Positions 1-7,171 of a stretch of 35,085 nt of DNA are shown here, in pieces. This stretch comes from a bacterium (GTDB lineage Bacteria; Vulcanimicrobiota; Xenobia; Xenobiales; JADMJV01), in NCBI GenBank assembly GCA_018266105.1, contig JAFEBA010000028.1:1-35085 (forward strand), read 5' to 3'. A program made the position numbers and the translations under genes. The notes under the pieces are model-generated. The model was given only the letters and a program-made list of their open reading frames with translations. It did not search any database and was not told where the DNA came from. How positions within the stretch are numbered: the stretch's first letter is position 1; each line of letters opens with the position of its first letter.

Positions 1-548
1 GCGGTAGTCGCCCTCGGGCAACTTTTCGGACAGCGGAAGACTTTCGCTGAGGTTTTGTCGGAAGGACTGGATGGATACCATGGTTTGCTGGTGCCCAGGA
101 GACACGCGCCCATGGCAGACCTGATTACCGACCCGCATCTGGGCCGGATTCTGGAGCATTTTCATCGTGCCGGGAAACCCACGGCCATGATCGGCCACGG
201 GCCGGCCGCGGCTCTGTCGGCCCAGGCTGATTCGGCCGGTTTCCTCAATTCCGTGCGCGGCGCTGGCCAGCAGGCCGCCCGGGATTGGATTACGCGGGTT
301 ACGAAATGACCGTCTTCTCCAATATCGAGGAGCGCCTGGCCGAGCTGAAAATGCCCGGGCGACTGAAGTTTTACGCCGAGACCGCCCTGAAGCAAGCGGG
401 TGCCCGCCTCAACGTGGTATGGATTCCTGGTTCCTCCAAAGTGGTGGACCGCGAGCTAATCACCGCCCAGAATCCCACCTCTGACGACGAATTTGGCCGC
501 CAGTTTCTGGCCATGCTGGTGGACCGGGCTCTGGCCGTAACGCGCTGA
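1..548 (+). pseudogene. DJ-1/PfpI family protein, frameshifted and 5'-truncated by window edge
   Basis: Two reading frames together resemble one DJ-1/PfpI-type protein. The first (to about base 285) has a VPRRHAPMADL stretch, corresponding to the family's PGGHGPMVDL, then a PTAMIGHGP stretch at the nucleophile elbow. The second (about 285-548) continues with YAGYEMTVFSN and VVDRELITAQNPTS, both typical of the C-terminal half. The frames join if one base is restored near the TGGATTACG at about 280-288. The family's elbow cysteine (usually CHGP) is glycine here, so the usual catalytic thiol is absent as well. The start lies upstream of the window. I infer a decayed or mis-assembled gene; the family assignment is fairly sure, the activity lost or doubtful. 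Confidence 0.7.
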
Positions 549-592
549 ATTCCGAGAGGAACGGGCAGTCTGCGAAAGAACGGTTGGTTGTT

Positions 593-778
593 ATGAAACC
601 GGACCGAAAGTTCACCGTCACGAGAGCCCGCCTGCGTGACTCAGAGCCCCAGGTGGAGCTGACGCCGTTGCAGGCCTTGGAGCAGGTCGAAATGCTGAGA
701 CGCATCCACGAGGAGTTGCGCGGGAGTGAACTGGGGAAGATCCAGCTCGTCGTCCACCGTCGACCGCTGAAGGCCTAA
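593..778 (+). CDS. small charged protein, possible antitoxin partner
   Basis: A 61-residue protein beginning MKPDRKFTV, rich in Arg and Glu, with a predicted helical stretch (LTPLQALEQVEMLRRIHEEL). A TTG nine bases upstream is an alternative start. It ends one base before the TTG start of the nucleotidyltransferase-like gene, so the two are almost certainly co-transcribed and translationally coupled. I do not recognise a named family. A small upstream partner of a minimal nucleotidyltransferase resembles a toxin-antitoxin or MNT/HEPN-type arrangement, but that role is inference from position only. Confidence 0.55.
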   Translation: MKPDRKFTVTRARLRDSEPQVELTPLQALEQVEMLRRIHEELRGSELGKIQLVVHRRPLKA

Positions 779-779
779 G

Positions 780-1229
780 TTGCTAAGTCGGGACTTCTTA
801 GACCTGCTTGAGCTCTTCCATCAGCAGGGGGTTCGGTATCTCTTGGTCGGTGGGCACGCCGTTTCCATCTACGCTACCCCCCGCTACACTAAGGACCTGG
901 ACCTTTGGCTTGAGAGAACCCCAGAGAATGCCGATAAGATATTGACTTCGCTTCGCCTGTTCGGTTTCGGGTCACTTCCACTTACCGAAGTTGACTTCCT
1001 GACGCCTGAGTTCGTGGTTCAATTGGGGGTGGAGTCAGTCCGAATTGACTTGATCACCGATCTCACTCCTCTCGAGTTTCACGAATGCTGGGAGCGAAGG
1101 TTAGAGATGGAACTGGTCGGCATCCCTGTCACATTGATCGGCATCGACGATCTCATTGAAAATAAGCAGCGAGCTGGCCGACTCAGGGATCTGGCCGATG
1201 TTGAGGACCTAAAGCTCCGAAGGAAATGA
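780..1229 (+). CDS. nucleotidyltransferase-fold protein (AbiEii / DUF6036-like)
   Basis: A 149-residue protein with a nucleotidyltransferase signature near the N terminus: the GG pair at residues 24-25 (LVGGHAVSIYA), then YTKDLDLWL with acidic residues D39 and D41 as likely metal ligands. A third acidic residue may be in VRIDLIT. This matches the minimal nucleotidyltransferases related to AbiEii/AbiGii toxins and DUF6036 proteins, which use NTPs to modify RNA or protein. The start is TTG, with GAAGG six bases upstream, directly after the small upstream gene. It probably forms a two-gene unit with that gene. The exact substrate cannot be read from sequence. Confidence 0.65.
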   Translation: MLSRDFLDLLELFHQQGVRYLLVGGHAVSIYATPRYTKDLDLWLERTPENADKILTSLRLFGFGSLPLTEVDFLTPEFVVQLGVESVRIDLITDLTPLEFHECWERRLEMELVGIPVTLIGIDDLIENKQRAGRLRDLADVEDLKLRRK

Positions 1230-1600
1230 TTGCTGGTGGCCTGGGCGGGAATGCCTTCATTGCTAAAGCTTTTCCAAAGTAATTCGCCGGTCACCGCAGG
1301 CCAACTCCGCCCAACCCGACCCAACAGGTACAACCCCTTTCGCAATGAGAGAGTAGTGCTGGTTCGATGGCGCTACAGTTGGCTTGGTTACAGCGTTTGC
1401 TGGAGGCCGTTTGCGGTGGGCATCGGAAAAAGTGTGCCTATGGTGTGCCAACTCAGGACAACTCACACCGGATAGATTCCACCCCACAACTTGGCTCAGC
1501 CAACCGGGAGCACGAAGCCGGTCCTCCCGGCGAAACGGGAAAACGGAAGTCACTCGCAACAAATGATTCGAGGAATCACCGAGTGCTGCTTGCAGCATGA
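1230..1600. other. gene-poor spacer between nucleotidyltransferase and transposase remnant
   Basis: I see no convincing gene here. The short open frames overlap each other on both strands and lack family features. The stretch contains a CCGGGAG...CTCCCGG inverted repeat just before the transposase remnant, and one copy of the GTGTGCC-N4-GTGTGCCAACTC motif that recurs after the ABC-3C operon. Confidence 0.5.
1432..1454 (+). repeat. GTGTGCC-N4-GTGTGCCAACTC motif, copy 1
   Basis: GTGTGCC at 1432-1438, a four-base spacer (TATG), then GTGTGCCAACTC at 1443-1454. The same 19 defined bases with the same spacer length and orientation occur at 33160-33182. Each copy lies in mobile-element debris. It could be an attachment-type sequence or a conserved 3' flank of integrase genes. 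Confidence 0.6.
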
Positions 1601-2083
1601 CACGAAGCCAGACAATACGGTCTGGTGGTGGGGATGCTGGTCACTCAGGCCACGCAGACCGAGACCTCAGCCGCAGAGTCACTGGTGCAGCAGTGGCTCG
1701 CATCCGGAGGCAAGATGAAGTCTCTGGGCGCGGACAAAGGCTATCACACTGGTCCGATGGTCGAGTTCCTGAGAGCCGAACGCATTGCACCTCACATCGC
1801 GATGATCACGGGGCGCAAAACCCCCGGGCTAGACCGAAGAACTACGGGCCGGAGCGGCTACAAGATGAGCCAGGTGCGCCGAAAGCTGGTCGAGGAAATA
1901 TTCGGCTGGATCAAGGTTGTCGGTGGGATCCGAAAGTCCAGGCTAGTCGGTCTCGTCAAGACCAGCGCCGCGACGATACTCGTGAGTGCCGCTTTCAACT
2001 TGGTAAGAATGCTGAGTTTATGGCGTCCTCAGGTCGCATGGTGGTTAGGAAAGGCTGAGAAATGCTTATTTGACGGCGTTTGA
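1601..2083 (+). pseudogene. IS5-type DDE transposase, C-terminal remnant
   Basis: The frame reads YGLVVGMLVTQATQT, then LGADKGYHTGPMVEFLR (second catalytic Asp region of IS5-group transposases), then SQVRRKLVEEIFGWIKVVGG, which carries the catalytic Glu (EEIFGWLK in relatives), and ends in the usual ILVSAAFNLVRM block. The N-terminal half with the first Asp is missing, and an in-frame TGA sits just upstream at 1598-1600. The product would be inactive. It marks an old insertion; I did not find terminal inverted repeats. Confidence 0.8.
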
Positions 2084-2408
2084 AAACAGTATGGCCCCGT
2101 CTGCCGGCCGAGTAAGGGATCTGGGCCGGGAGAATGCTTACTGAGAAAAGTCAGGCGCCGACGCTATCAATAAGCCCTGAATGAGAGGCTGACCAGCAGA
2201 AAGCCTCACTTTAGCAACACCCTGCTAGAGTAGAGGCGGCAGGATGCCGACTGCGCCCGACTGACTTTCCTGGTGCCGGCTGTCGATTTAAATGCCGATT
2301 CCTATCTTTGCTTTAGTAAATGTAGAAAGTTCACATTCACGCCGAACCCGTCCTGCTAAGCTTCGCTTGTAGTCCCCGGTGGCTTGCAATTCATTTCAAG
2401 GAGAGTTC
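2084..2408. other. spacer upstream of Sec-HMA gene
   Basis: No coding sequence is apparent. It must hold the promoter of the small selenoprotein-like gene. An AT-rich patch around 2285-2330 is the likeliest place, but no clean -35/-10 pair stands out. The strong ribosome site AAGGAG at 2398-2403 lies at its 3' end. Confidence 0.4.
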
Positions 2409-2711
2409 ATGTTCAACTCGTTCAAGTCGTTCCTACTGGCTTTGTCTCTGACAGGCTGCGCCCTAGCCGTCCCGATGAAGGTAATCGTCAGCGTCCCCGG
2501 GATGACCTGAGGGTCCTGCCCCTCGCGAGTTCGCGAGACACTTTCTTCGATTTCCGGCGTAACCGACGTGATTACGGACCAGCCAAAACTTCAAGTTACA
2601 TTTGTTTATGAGAACGCGAAAGTGGAAGTCAAGACAATCTTGGAAACCCTGGGTAGCGTCTATGGTGGACGATACAGAGCGACCATCATCAAAGAAAGTC
2701 CCGGCAAGTAG
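2409..2711 (+). CDS. heavy-metal-associated (HMA/MerP-like) selenoprotein, lipoprotein type
   Basis: Read through the in-frame TGA at 2508-2510, this gives a 100-residue protein with selenocysteine (U) at position 34. AAGGAG (2398-2403) sits five bases before the ATG. Residues 1-17 form a signal with an LTGC lipobox (C17), so the mature protein may be a lipid-anchored envelope protein. Next comes an HMA fold: MKVIVSVPGMT-U-GSCPSRV, then SSISGVTDV and a C-terminal strand, ending at TAG. HMA proteins such as MerP and CopZ bind metal through GMTCxxC; here the TGA falls exactly on the first of those cysteines, giving UxxC. A hairpin fitting a bacterial SECIS follows. The nearby SelD-associated flavoprotein supports selenium use. 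The alternative, a nonsense-mutated gene, is less likely because the frame stays intact after the TGA. Confidence 0.8.
2522..2537 (+). promoter_or_regulatory. candidate bacterial SECIS hairpin
   Basis: CTCGCG-AGTT-CGCGAG forms a perfect 6-bp stem with a 4-base loop. The loop starts 17 bases after the TGA and has G as its second base (2529), 22nd counting from the T of the TGA. Bacterial SECIS elements are known to need a short apical stem-loop at this distance with G in one of the first two loop positions. The extra lower stem of the E. coli element is not clear here. Confidence 0.72.
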
Positions 2712-2781
2712 TTCCACTACCTCTGCTGTTTGGAAAAGGGCAACTGGCTCCAGGTTTTTTTGGAGTAAGCTCTCAGGCGCT

Positions 2782-2816
2782 CGGCAGAGAATGTTCAACC
2801 CTCACATTCTCTGTCG
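2782..2816 (+). terminator. hairpin between Sec-HMA gene and glycosyltransferase operon
   Basis: A 13-bp stem (CGGCAGAGAATGT with ACATTCTCTGTCG, one G-T pair) and a 9-base loop. It has no T-run after it, so it is either a Rho-type or processing hairpin or part of the next leader rather than a classic intrinsic terminator. Confidence 0.5.
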
Positions 2817-2840
2817 GGTAGCTCGGTTTAGACTGTGGCC

Positions 2841-4136
2841 ATGCGAGAAGGTCGCCGTGCGCTTAGAGTGTTACGTGGTTTGGTCTGGTTGGGCGTATTG
2901 GCACAATTTCTGGCTCCCGCCGCCTGCTTGCTTTGGCCAGACCCGCTGATTTACTGGCTGGTCAGCCTGGTCGCCTGGGCATTTTATGCCCTGACTATCT
3001 GGATTTGGCAGCACCGGCCCGAGCTGAACTGGAGTGTGAACCGCCTGCTTGGGATGAGTTGCTTGCTCGGCCTTGCATGGAGCTTCCTGCCGCCGTTATG
3101 GGAAAACGACTTCTTTCGCTACTCCTGGGACGGGCATGTTCTCCTGAACGGGATCAACCCATACCTCTTTGAGCCTGAGAATCCCGCTCTGAACTGGCTC
3201 CGTCGGCCGGTCGACGAGCAGGTGGCCTACGCCTGGGTGCCCACCTGCTACCCACCGCTGGCCATCTTATACTTCGGATGGAACGAAGCGGTTAGCCAGG
3301 CTTTGCAAATTTCTCCTCTCGCCTGCTTGCGAGCGTCCGGCCTGTTGCTGTCCCTGGCGGTCAGCCTTTTGATCTCACGGCTTGCGGGCCAGTCCTGGAA
3401 GGTTTGGGTCTGGGCGGGCAATCCGATGATGCTGAAGGAGATCTGCAACGGCGCCCATTATGATGGGCTTTGCGTCTTTGTGGTAACCCTGGCCCTGTTG
3501 TTCAGGCAACAGGGCCGCAGCTTCCGGGCGGGTTTGTGCCTGGGGCTGGCTGTTTGCCTGAAGACCTATCCACTTTTGCTGGCCCCGTTCTGGGTGGCTC
3601 GTTTGGATTCGGGTCGGTCTAGATTCTGGTCGGGTTTTCTGGCGGGCTGCCTGTTGCCCCACCTGCCCTTCCTTGGTGCCGGCGGCCTGATCTGGAAAGG
3701 CTTCTTGGTCTTCGCTCGGCGCTGGGAATTCAACGCCCAGTTGCTCTGGCTGTTTAAGCTCGTCAGTGGAGCTTCGGGTCTGGAGGCTCGACGTCTCTCG
3801 GGAGTTGTGCTGGCGATCGTTTTGCTGGCAAGATGGGGATACTCAAGAATCAGGCTTGTGGATTCCTCGGCCTTTCTGGACGACAGCATTTTTGTGTTAG
3901 GGGCGCTTTACCTGTTCTCTCCGGTGTTGGATCCATGGTATCTTTGCTGGATTCTGCCTTTTCTGGCTCTTAGGGGAAACTTCGCCTGGCTGGCTATGAC
4001 GGGCCTGGCCTCCGCTTCCTACCTCTTCTACCTGGACCGTCAAGCCACGCCGGGCTTGATCGCGTTGCAATTGCTTCCCTTTTCGGTCTTGCAGCTTGGT
4101 TCGCTTTGGCAGGGAGGTTCCAGGTCTTGCGCTTAA
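2841..4136 (+). CDS. polytopic membrane glycosyltransferase (GT87 / mannosyltransferase-like)
   Basis: A 431-residue integral membrane protein with about ten hydrophobic segments. The first loop carries ENDFFRYSWDGHVLLNGINPY, matching the D-x-YRY-WDG...NPY pattern of lipid-linked-sugar glycosyltransferases of the GT-C fold (GT87/DUF2029-like). CYPPLAILYF is also typical. The second membrane glycosyltransferase on the minus strand at 20650-21999 has the same motifs, so the two are distant paralogs. Such enzymes transfer a hexose from a polyprenyl-phosphate donor on the outer face of the membrane. ATG at 2841 is preferred over GTG at 2835. The next gene starts inside its 3' end, so it heads a four-gene operon. 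The acceptor is unknown. Confidence 0.75.
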   Translation: MREGRRALRVLRGLVWLGVLAQFLAPAACLLWPDPLIYWLVSLVAWAFYALTIWIWQHRPELNWSVNRLLGMSCLLGLAWSFLPPLWENDFFRYSWDGHVLLNGINPYLFEPENPALNWLRRPVDEQVAYAWVPTCYPPLAILYFGWNEAVSQALQISPLACLRASGLLLSLAVSLLISRLAGQSWKVWVWAGNPMMLKEICNGAHYDGLCVFVVTLALLFRQQGRSFRAGLCLGLAVCLKTYPLLLAPFWVARLDSGRSRFWSGFLAGCLLPHLPFLGAGGLIWKGFLVFARRWEFNAQLLWLFKLVSGASGLEARRLSGVVLAIVLLARWGYSRIRLVDSSAFLDDSIFVLGALYLFSPVLDPWYLCWILPFLALRGNFAWLAMTGLASASYLFYLDRQATPGLIALQLLPFSVLQLGSLWQGGSRSCA

Positions 4137-5200
4137 TCTTGATCGGAGGGGGGCACGCCCACGTTGAGGTGCTGCGCCAGCTGAGGCCGGGATCTGCGTC
4201 CCAGGTGAGTCTGCTCTCTCCAGACAGTCAGACGGCCTACTCGGGAATGCTTCCAGGGGTCATTGCCGGCCGCTATCGACCAGAACAGATGCTGCTGGAC
4301 CTGCGCCATCTCTGCCAGGCTGGAGGGATTCGCTTTTTGGAGGGCCAGGCCAGTGCTCTTGATCTTGACAAAAAACGCGTGATTTGCAGCGACGGTCGGG
4401 AGCTTGAATTTGACTACCTGTCCATTAATGTAGGCTCGATTCCACCCCAGCCCGGGACCCGGGGTCTGGCGGTCAAGCCCGTTTCACGATTTCTAGAGCA
4501 ATTGGACGGGCTGCTGAAGGCCAGCTTGGGGGGTGATCTGGTGGTGGTAGGTGGAGGACCGGGTGGGGTAGAGTTGGTCCTCAGCTTGCGAAGTCGAACC
4601 AGGCGGCACCACCCCGGCCTGAGGCTGCATCTGGTCACGGCTTCGCCCGATGTCCTGCCCGGCCACTCGGCCATGGCTCGCTGGCTGTGCCGGCGCGCGT
4701 TGCAGGCTAGAGGTGTGAGAGTTCACCTGGGTGCGCGGGTGTTGGAGGCGGACGGCCAGCTGCAATTGCAAGGCGGCCAGAGCCTGGCCTATCAAGGCTT
4801 GATCTGGGCCACCGGTGCTCGGGCTCCGGCCTGGCTGGCAAAGTCCCCGCTGGTCACCGACCCCCAGGGATTCGTTTGTGTCACTGCTGACCTGCAGTCG
4901 ATCTCTCACCCGTTCGTGTTCGCGGCCGGGGACGCCGCCACTCTGATCGAGCGCCCCTGCCCCAAGGCCGGGGTTTTTGCCGTGCGCCAGGGGCCAATTC
5001 TGGCCGCCAATCTGCGGGCCCTAATGGGCGGAGACACTCCACGGAGGCAGCTCTCTCCCTCTCGGCGCTATCTGAGCCTACTTTCCTATGGTGACGGAAC
5101 GGCGCTGGCCAGTTGGGGAGCATTGGGAGTGCAGGGCCGCTTTTGGGGACGCTTGAAGGATTGGATTGATCTGAGATGGATGAAGAAATACCAAACCTGA
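4127..5200 (+). CDS. FAD/NAD(P)-dependent oxidoreductase, SelD-associated type (TIGR03169-like)
   Basis: A 357-residue flavoprotein of the pyridine nucleotide-disulfide oxidoreductase superfamily. The N terminus has the ADP-binding turn GGGHAHVEVL (residues 7-16), then TAYSGMLPGVIAGRY, which is typical of the domain found fused to the N terminus of SelD or freestanding in selenium users. A second nucleotide turn, GGGPGGVE, is near residue 141 and the FAD-binding FAAGDAA near 266. There is no SelD (selenophosphate synthetase) domain. TTG at 4127 is chosen because AGGGAGG lies 9 bases upstream; it overlaps the previous stop by ten bases. The NADH dehydrogenase or sulfide:quinone reductase families are the nearest alternatives. 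The physiological substrate is not established. Confidence 0.75.
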   Translation: MRLILIGGGHAHVEVLRQLRPGSASQVSLLSPDSQTAYSGMLPGVIAGRYRPEQMLLDLRHLCQAGGIRFLEGQASALDLDKKRVICSDGRELEFDYLSINVGSIPPQPGTRGLAVKPVSRFLEQLDGLLKASLGGDLVVVGGGPGGVELVLSLRSRTRRHHPGLRLHLVTASPDVLPGHSAMARWLCRRALQARGVRVHLGARVLEADGQLQLQGGQSLAYQGLIWATGARAPAWLAKSPLVTDPQGFVCVTADLQSISHPFVFAAGDAATLIERPCPKAGVFAVRQGPILAANLRALMGGDTPRRQLSPSRRYLSLLSYGDGTALASWGALGVQGRFWGRLKDWIDLRWMKKYQT

Positions 5201-6159
5201 GTCGGCTTCTGGTTGGGCTTCCGAACTGGAGCCGGGGCACAATTCGCTTTGAGGCACTTCAGGGTGGCCTTCTCAATCGCGTCTACCGAATTCGTTGCGG
5301 GTCACAACGCGCCATTCTCAAATACTCTCCGCCCCATGTGGCCAGCCAACCTGCGATTGCTCTCAGTCCAGGCCGGAATGCTCAAGAGGCCAGGCTGCTC
5401 CGAGCTCTCGCCCCGGGGGGCGAACTCAATCCTCTTCGGCGTGACGAAATCTTCACCCCTCGAATTCTGGCCCATCGTCCTGAGCATTCGCTCCTCCTGA
5501 TCGAAGATCTGGGAGACAGGTTGAACGCAGCCCAGGCCCTGGCCTCGGGCCAGGACATAGGGCCGGCGATGCGGGCCCTGGGTTCATTCCTGGCTCGATT
5601 GCATGAACGAAGACTTGACCCGTTTTCAAAACGGCTGCGCTACCCCGAAATGTCCGCGGCCCGGCGAAATCTGGGCTATGGTCGAGTGGCACGGCTTCTC
5701 TTGGAGCTAGAGCCGAAGCTCTGTAGAGTGCTCGAGCAGTGGGGACAGCGAGCCACTGAGACTCAGCTTTGTCTTACCATGGGAGACCTTTGGCCCCCTT
5801 CAGTTCGGCCCGTAGCAACCGGAGTCGAACTCCTGGACTGGGAGCTGGCCAACCTCGCCCACCCCGCTCTGGACCTGGGTCACTGGTTGGCCCACCTCTG
5901 GATGCTCAATCAGCGTTTTCACGCCGATCTTGTGGCGTCAGCCGCAGCGGCATTTCTGCATGGCTACGGTCCGATTCGGGAAGACATCTCGAGCGAGATT
6001 TCCATGCAGGCCGGCTATGAAATTTTGATGCGAAACCTGGGCCCCTTCGCCCAACAACCTTGCCAGCGGCCGATGATCGAAATGGGCATGGCTCTCCTGG
6101 CCGGGAAAGCTTGTATCCTGGATGAGTTTCGAGATCGGAGTCTGATAGATGCTGGTTAG
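5176..6159 (+). CDS. APH-fold small-molecule kinase-like protein
   Basis: A 327-residue protein of the aminoglycoside phosphotransferase/choline kinase/methylthioribose kinase fold. The N lobe has FEALQGGLLNRVYRI (glycine-rich loop) and RAILKYSPP with the ATP-binding Lys. The catalytic loop is TMGDLWPPSV (D204), resembling MTR-kinase-like GDxWPxN, but the usual Asn is Ser. The metal-binding Asp is in LLDWELAN (D221), followed by HPALDLGHWLAHL. It overlaps the flavoprotein gene by 25 bases and the nucleoside-phosphorylase-like gene by 11. That pairing suggests the substrate is a sugar or thio/seleno/arsenosugar released from a nucleoside, which is inference. The altered loop residue leaves open weak or changed activity. 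Confidence 0.65.
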   Translation: MDEEIPNLSRLLVGLPNWSRGTIRFEALQGGLLNRVYRIRCGSQRAILKYSPPHVASQPAIALSPGRNAQEARLLRALAPGGELNPLRRDEIFTPRILAHRPEHSLLLIEDLGDRLNAAQALASGQDIGPAMRALGSFLARLHERRLDPFSKRLRYPEMSAARRNLGYGRVARLLLELEPKLCRVLEQWGQRATETQLCLTMGDLWPPSVRPVATGVELLDWELANLAHPALDLGHWLAHLWMLNQRFHADLVASAAAAFLHGYGPIREDISSEISMQAGYEILMRNLGPFAQQPCQRPMIEMGMALLAGKACILDEFRDRSLIDAG

Positions 6160-6907
6160 CCGGCCCGCTGTCATCCTGGGCAGTTCTTTTACCTACGGGG
6201 TGCTGGCGGATTTGCAGCTGAGGTCGGTCATCGTGCAAACCCGATGGGGTCCGGCCTGTTTGCACCAATCGGAACTTGGATGGGTGCTCTTCCGCCATGG
6301 GCCAGAGCACTGGTTGCCCCACCAGATTCCCTTCCGGGCCCAGGCCGCCGCCCTCGCTACAGCCGGTTGTGACCGCCTGCTGGTGACCAGTTCGGTCGGA
6401 GTGTTGGACTCGAGCCTCCCGCTGTTCTCGCCCTTGTTGGTCCGTGACCTGGTGATGCTGGAGAATCGACTTCCCGACGGCTCGATCTGCAGCATGTATC
6501 CCGTCCCAAGCGCCGGGCAGGGCCACCTGGTGCTGGAGGAGGGTTTGTTCTCGCGACAGCTCAACGGCGAGTTGAACCTCTATGCGGATCGAGCCTTGCC
6601 TGAGGTTGTCTTCGCTTTCGTGCCCGGCCCTCGCACTAAAACATCCCATGAGAATCGATTGTTGAGCCTATCAGGCATTCAGGTCAATTCCATGTCCTTG
6701 GGTCCAGAGGTGGTGCTGGCCAACGAACTGGAAATCCCGACCGCCGGACTGGTGGTGGGCCACAAGTATTCCGGGGGTCCTGACCGCCATTCGGAAATTC
6801 ACGCGAGTCTGAATTCCGCTCGCCAGGCCCTGGAGCCTCTGATTCTTCGCTTTCTAAGGGAGCGAGGGCCGGCCCCCGCCTTTGCAAACCGCATCCATCG
6901 TTTTTAG
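6149..6907 (+). CDS. nucleoside phosphorylase (MTAP/PNP-like)
   Basis: A 252-residue protein resembling the MTAP/purine nucleoside phosphorylase (trimeric) family. AVILGSSF stands for the N-terminal phosphate-binding GGSG region. FRHGPEHWLPHQIPFRAQ corresponds to the RHG..H..P..inyRAN motif, and LLVTSSVGVLDSSL to the AVGSL region. GPRTKTSHENRLL matches GPRFET.AE.R, and MSLGPEVVLANELEIP matches M(T)..PEa.lArELg. Residues near the ribose site differ from standard MTAP, so the nucleoside may be unusual. It is the last gene of the overlapping operon and is followed by a hairpin. The role is probably phosphorolysis of a 5'-modified adenosine. Confidence 0.7.
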   Translation: MLVSRPAVILGSSFTYGVLADLQLRSVIVQTRWGPACLHQSELGWVLFRHGPEHWLPHQIPFRAQAAALATAGCDRLLVTSSVGVLDSSLPLFSPLLVRDLVMLENRLPDGSICSMYPVPSAGQGHLVLEEGLFSRQLNGELNLYADRALPEVVFAFVPGPRTKTSHENRLLSLSGIQVNSMSLGPEVVLANELEIPTAGLVVGHKYSGGPDRHSEIHASLNSARQALEPLILRFLRERGPAPAFANRIHRF

Positions 6908-6908
6908 A

Positions 6909-6939
6909 CGGCAGGCGAGAACGTGAATCTCGCCTGCCG
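6909..6939. terminator. bidirectional hairpin between convergent genes
   Basis: A perfect 12-bp stem (CGGCAGGCGAGA with TCTCGCCTGCCG) and 7-base loop lie between the stop codons of the phosphorylase-like gene (+) and the tautomerase gene (-). It would form in either transcript. Neither side has a proper T-run, so termination may be weak or Rho-assisted. Confidence 0.65.
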
Positions 6940-6944
6940 GTCTC

Positions 6945-7157
6945 TCAGCCGGCCATCTTTCTGAGGTCTTCAACCTGCACGGGGAGACCTCCGACCCCCC
7001 AGGCTCCCGCCTCTACCTCTTCAATCAGAACCCAGGTGACGGGGCGTAGTCCTTCTCCCTCGACGGAAAGCACCGCGTCGGTCACACGCGCAATCAGTTC
7101 TTGCTTTTGCTGCGGAGTCAGGTAGCCACTCACTCCGCGAATTTGGACTAAAGGCAT
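6945..7157 (-). CDS. 4-oxalocrotonate tautomerase family protein
   Basis: A 70-residue protein starting MPLVQIRGVSGYLT. Pro directly after the initiator Met is the catalytic base of tautomerases, and it becomes the N terminus after Met removal. The body (QQKQELIARVTDAVL...VTWVLIEEVEAGAWGVGG) matches the 4-OT subfamily with its beta-alpha-beta unit. Length is normal (60-80). It lies 14 bases after the AhpD-like gene, so both form one transcript under the TetR operator. 4-OT enzymes isomerise enol/keto acids in aromatic degradation, but the substrate here is unknown. Confidence 0.85.
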   Translation of the reverse strand: MPLVQIRGVSGYLTPQQKQELIARVTDAVLSVEGEGLRPVTWVLIEEVEAGAWGVGGLPVQVEDLRKMAG

Positions 7158-7171
7158 GGTCGTTTCCCTTT

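Noticed and set aside
2409..2510. Independent 33-residue peptide ending at the TGA
   Set aside because: The HMA fold continues in the same frame past the TGA with correct motifs, so a short peptide is not the best reading.
4106..5200. Longer start for the SelD-associated flavoprotein at 4106
   Set aside because: The added seven residues have no counterpart in the nucleotide-binding fold, and AGGGAGG is well placed for TTG 4127.
5906..6649. 247-residue open frame on the minus strand
   Set aside because: Antisense to the kinase and phosphorylase-like genes; low-complexity composition with no motif. High GC lengthens antisense frames in this window.
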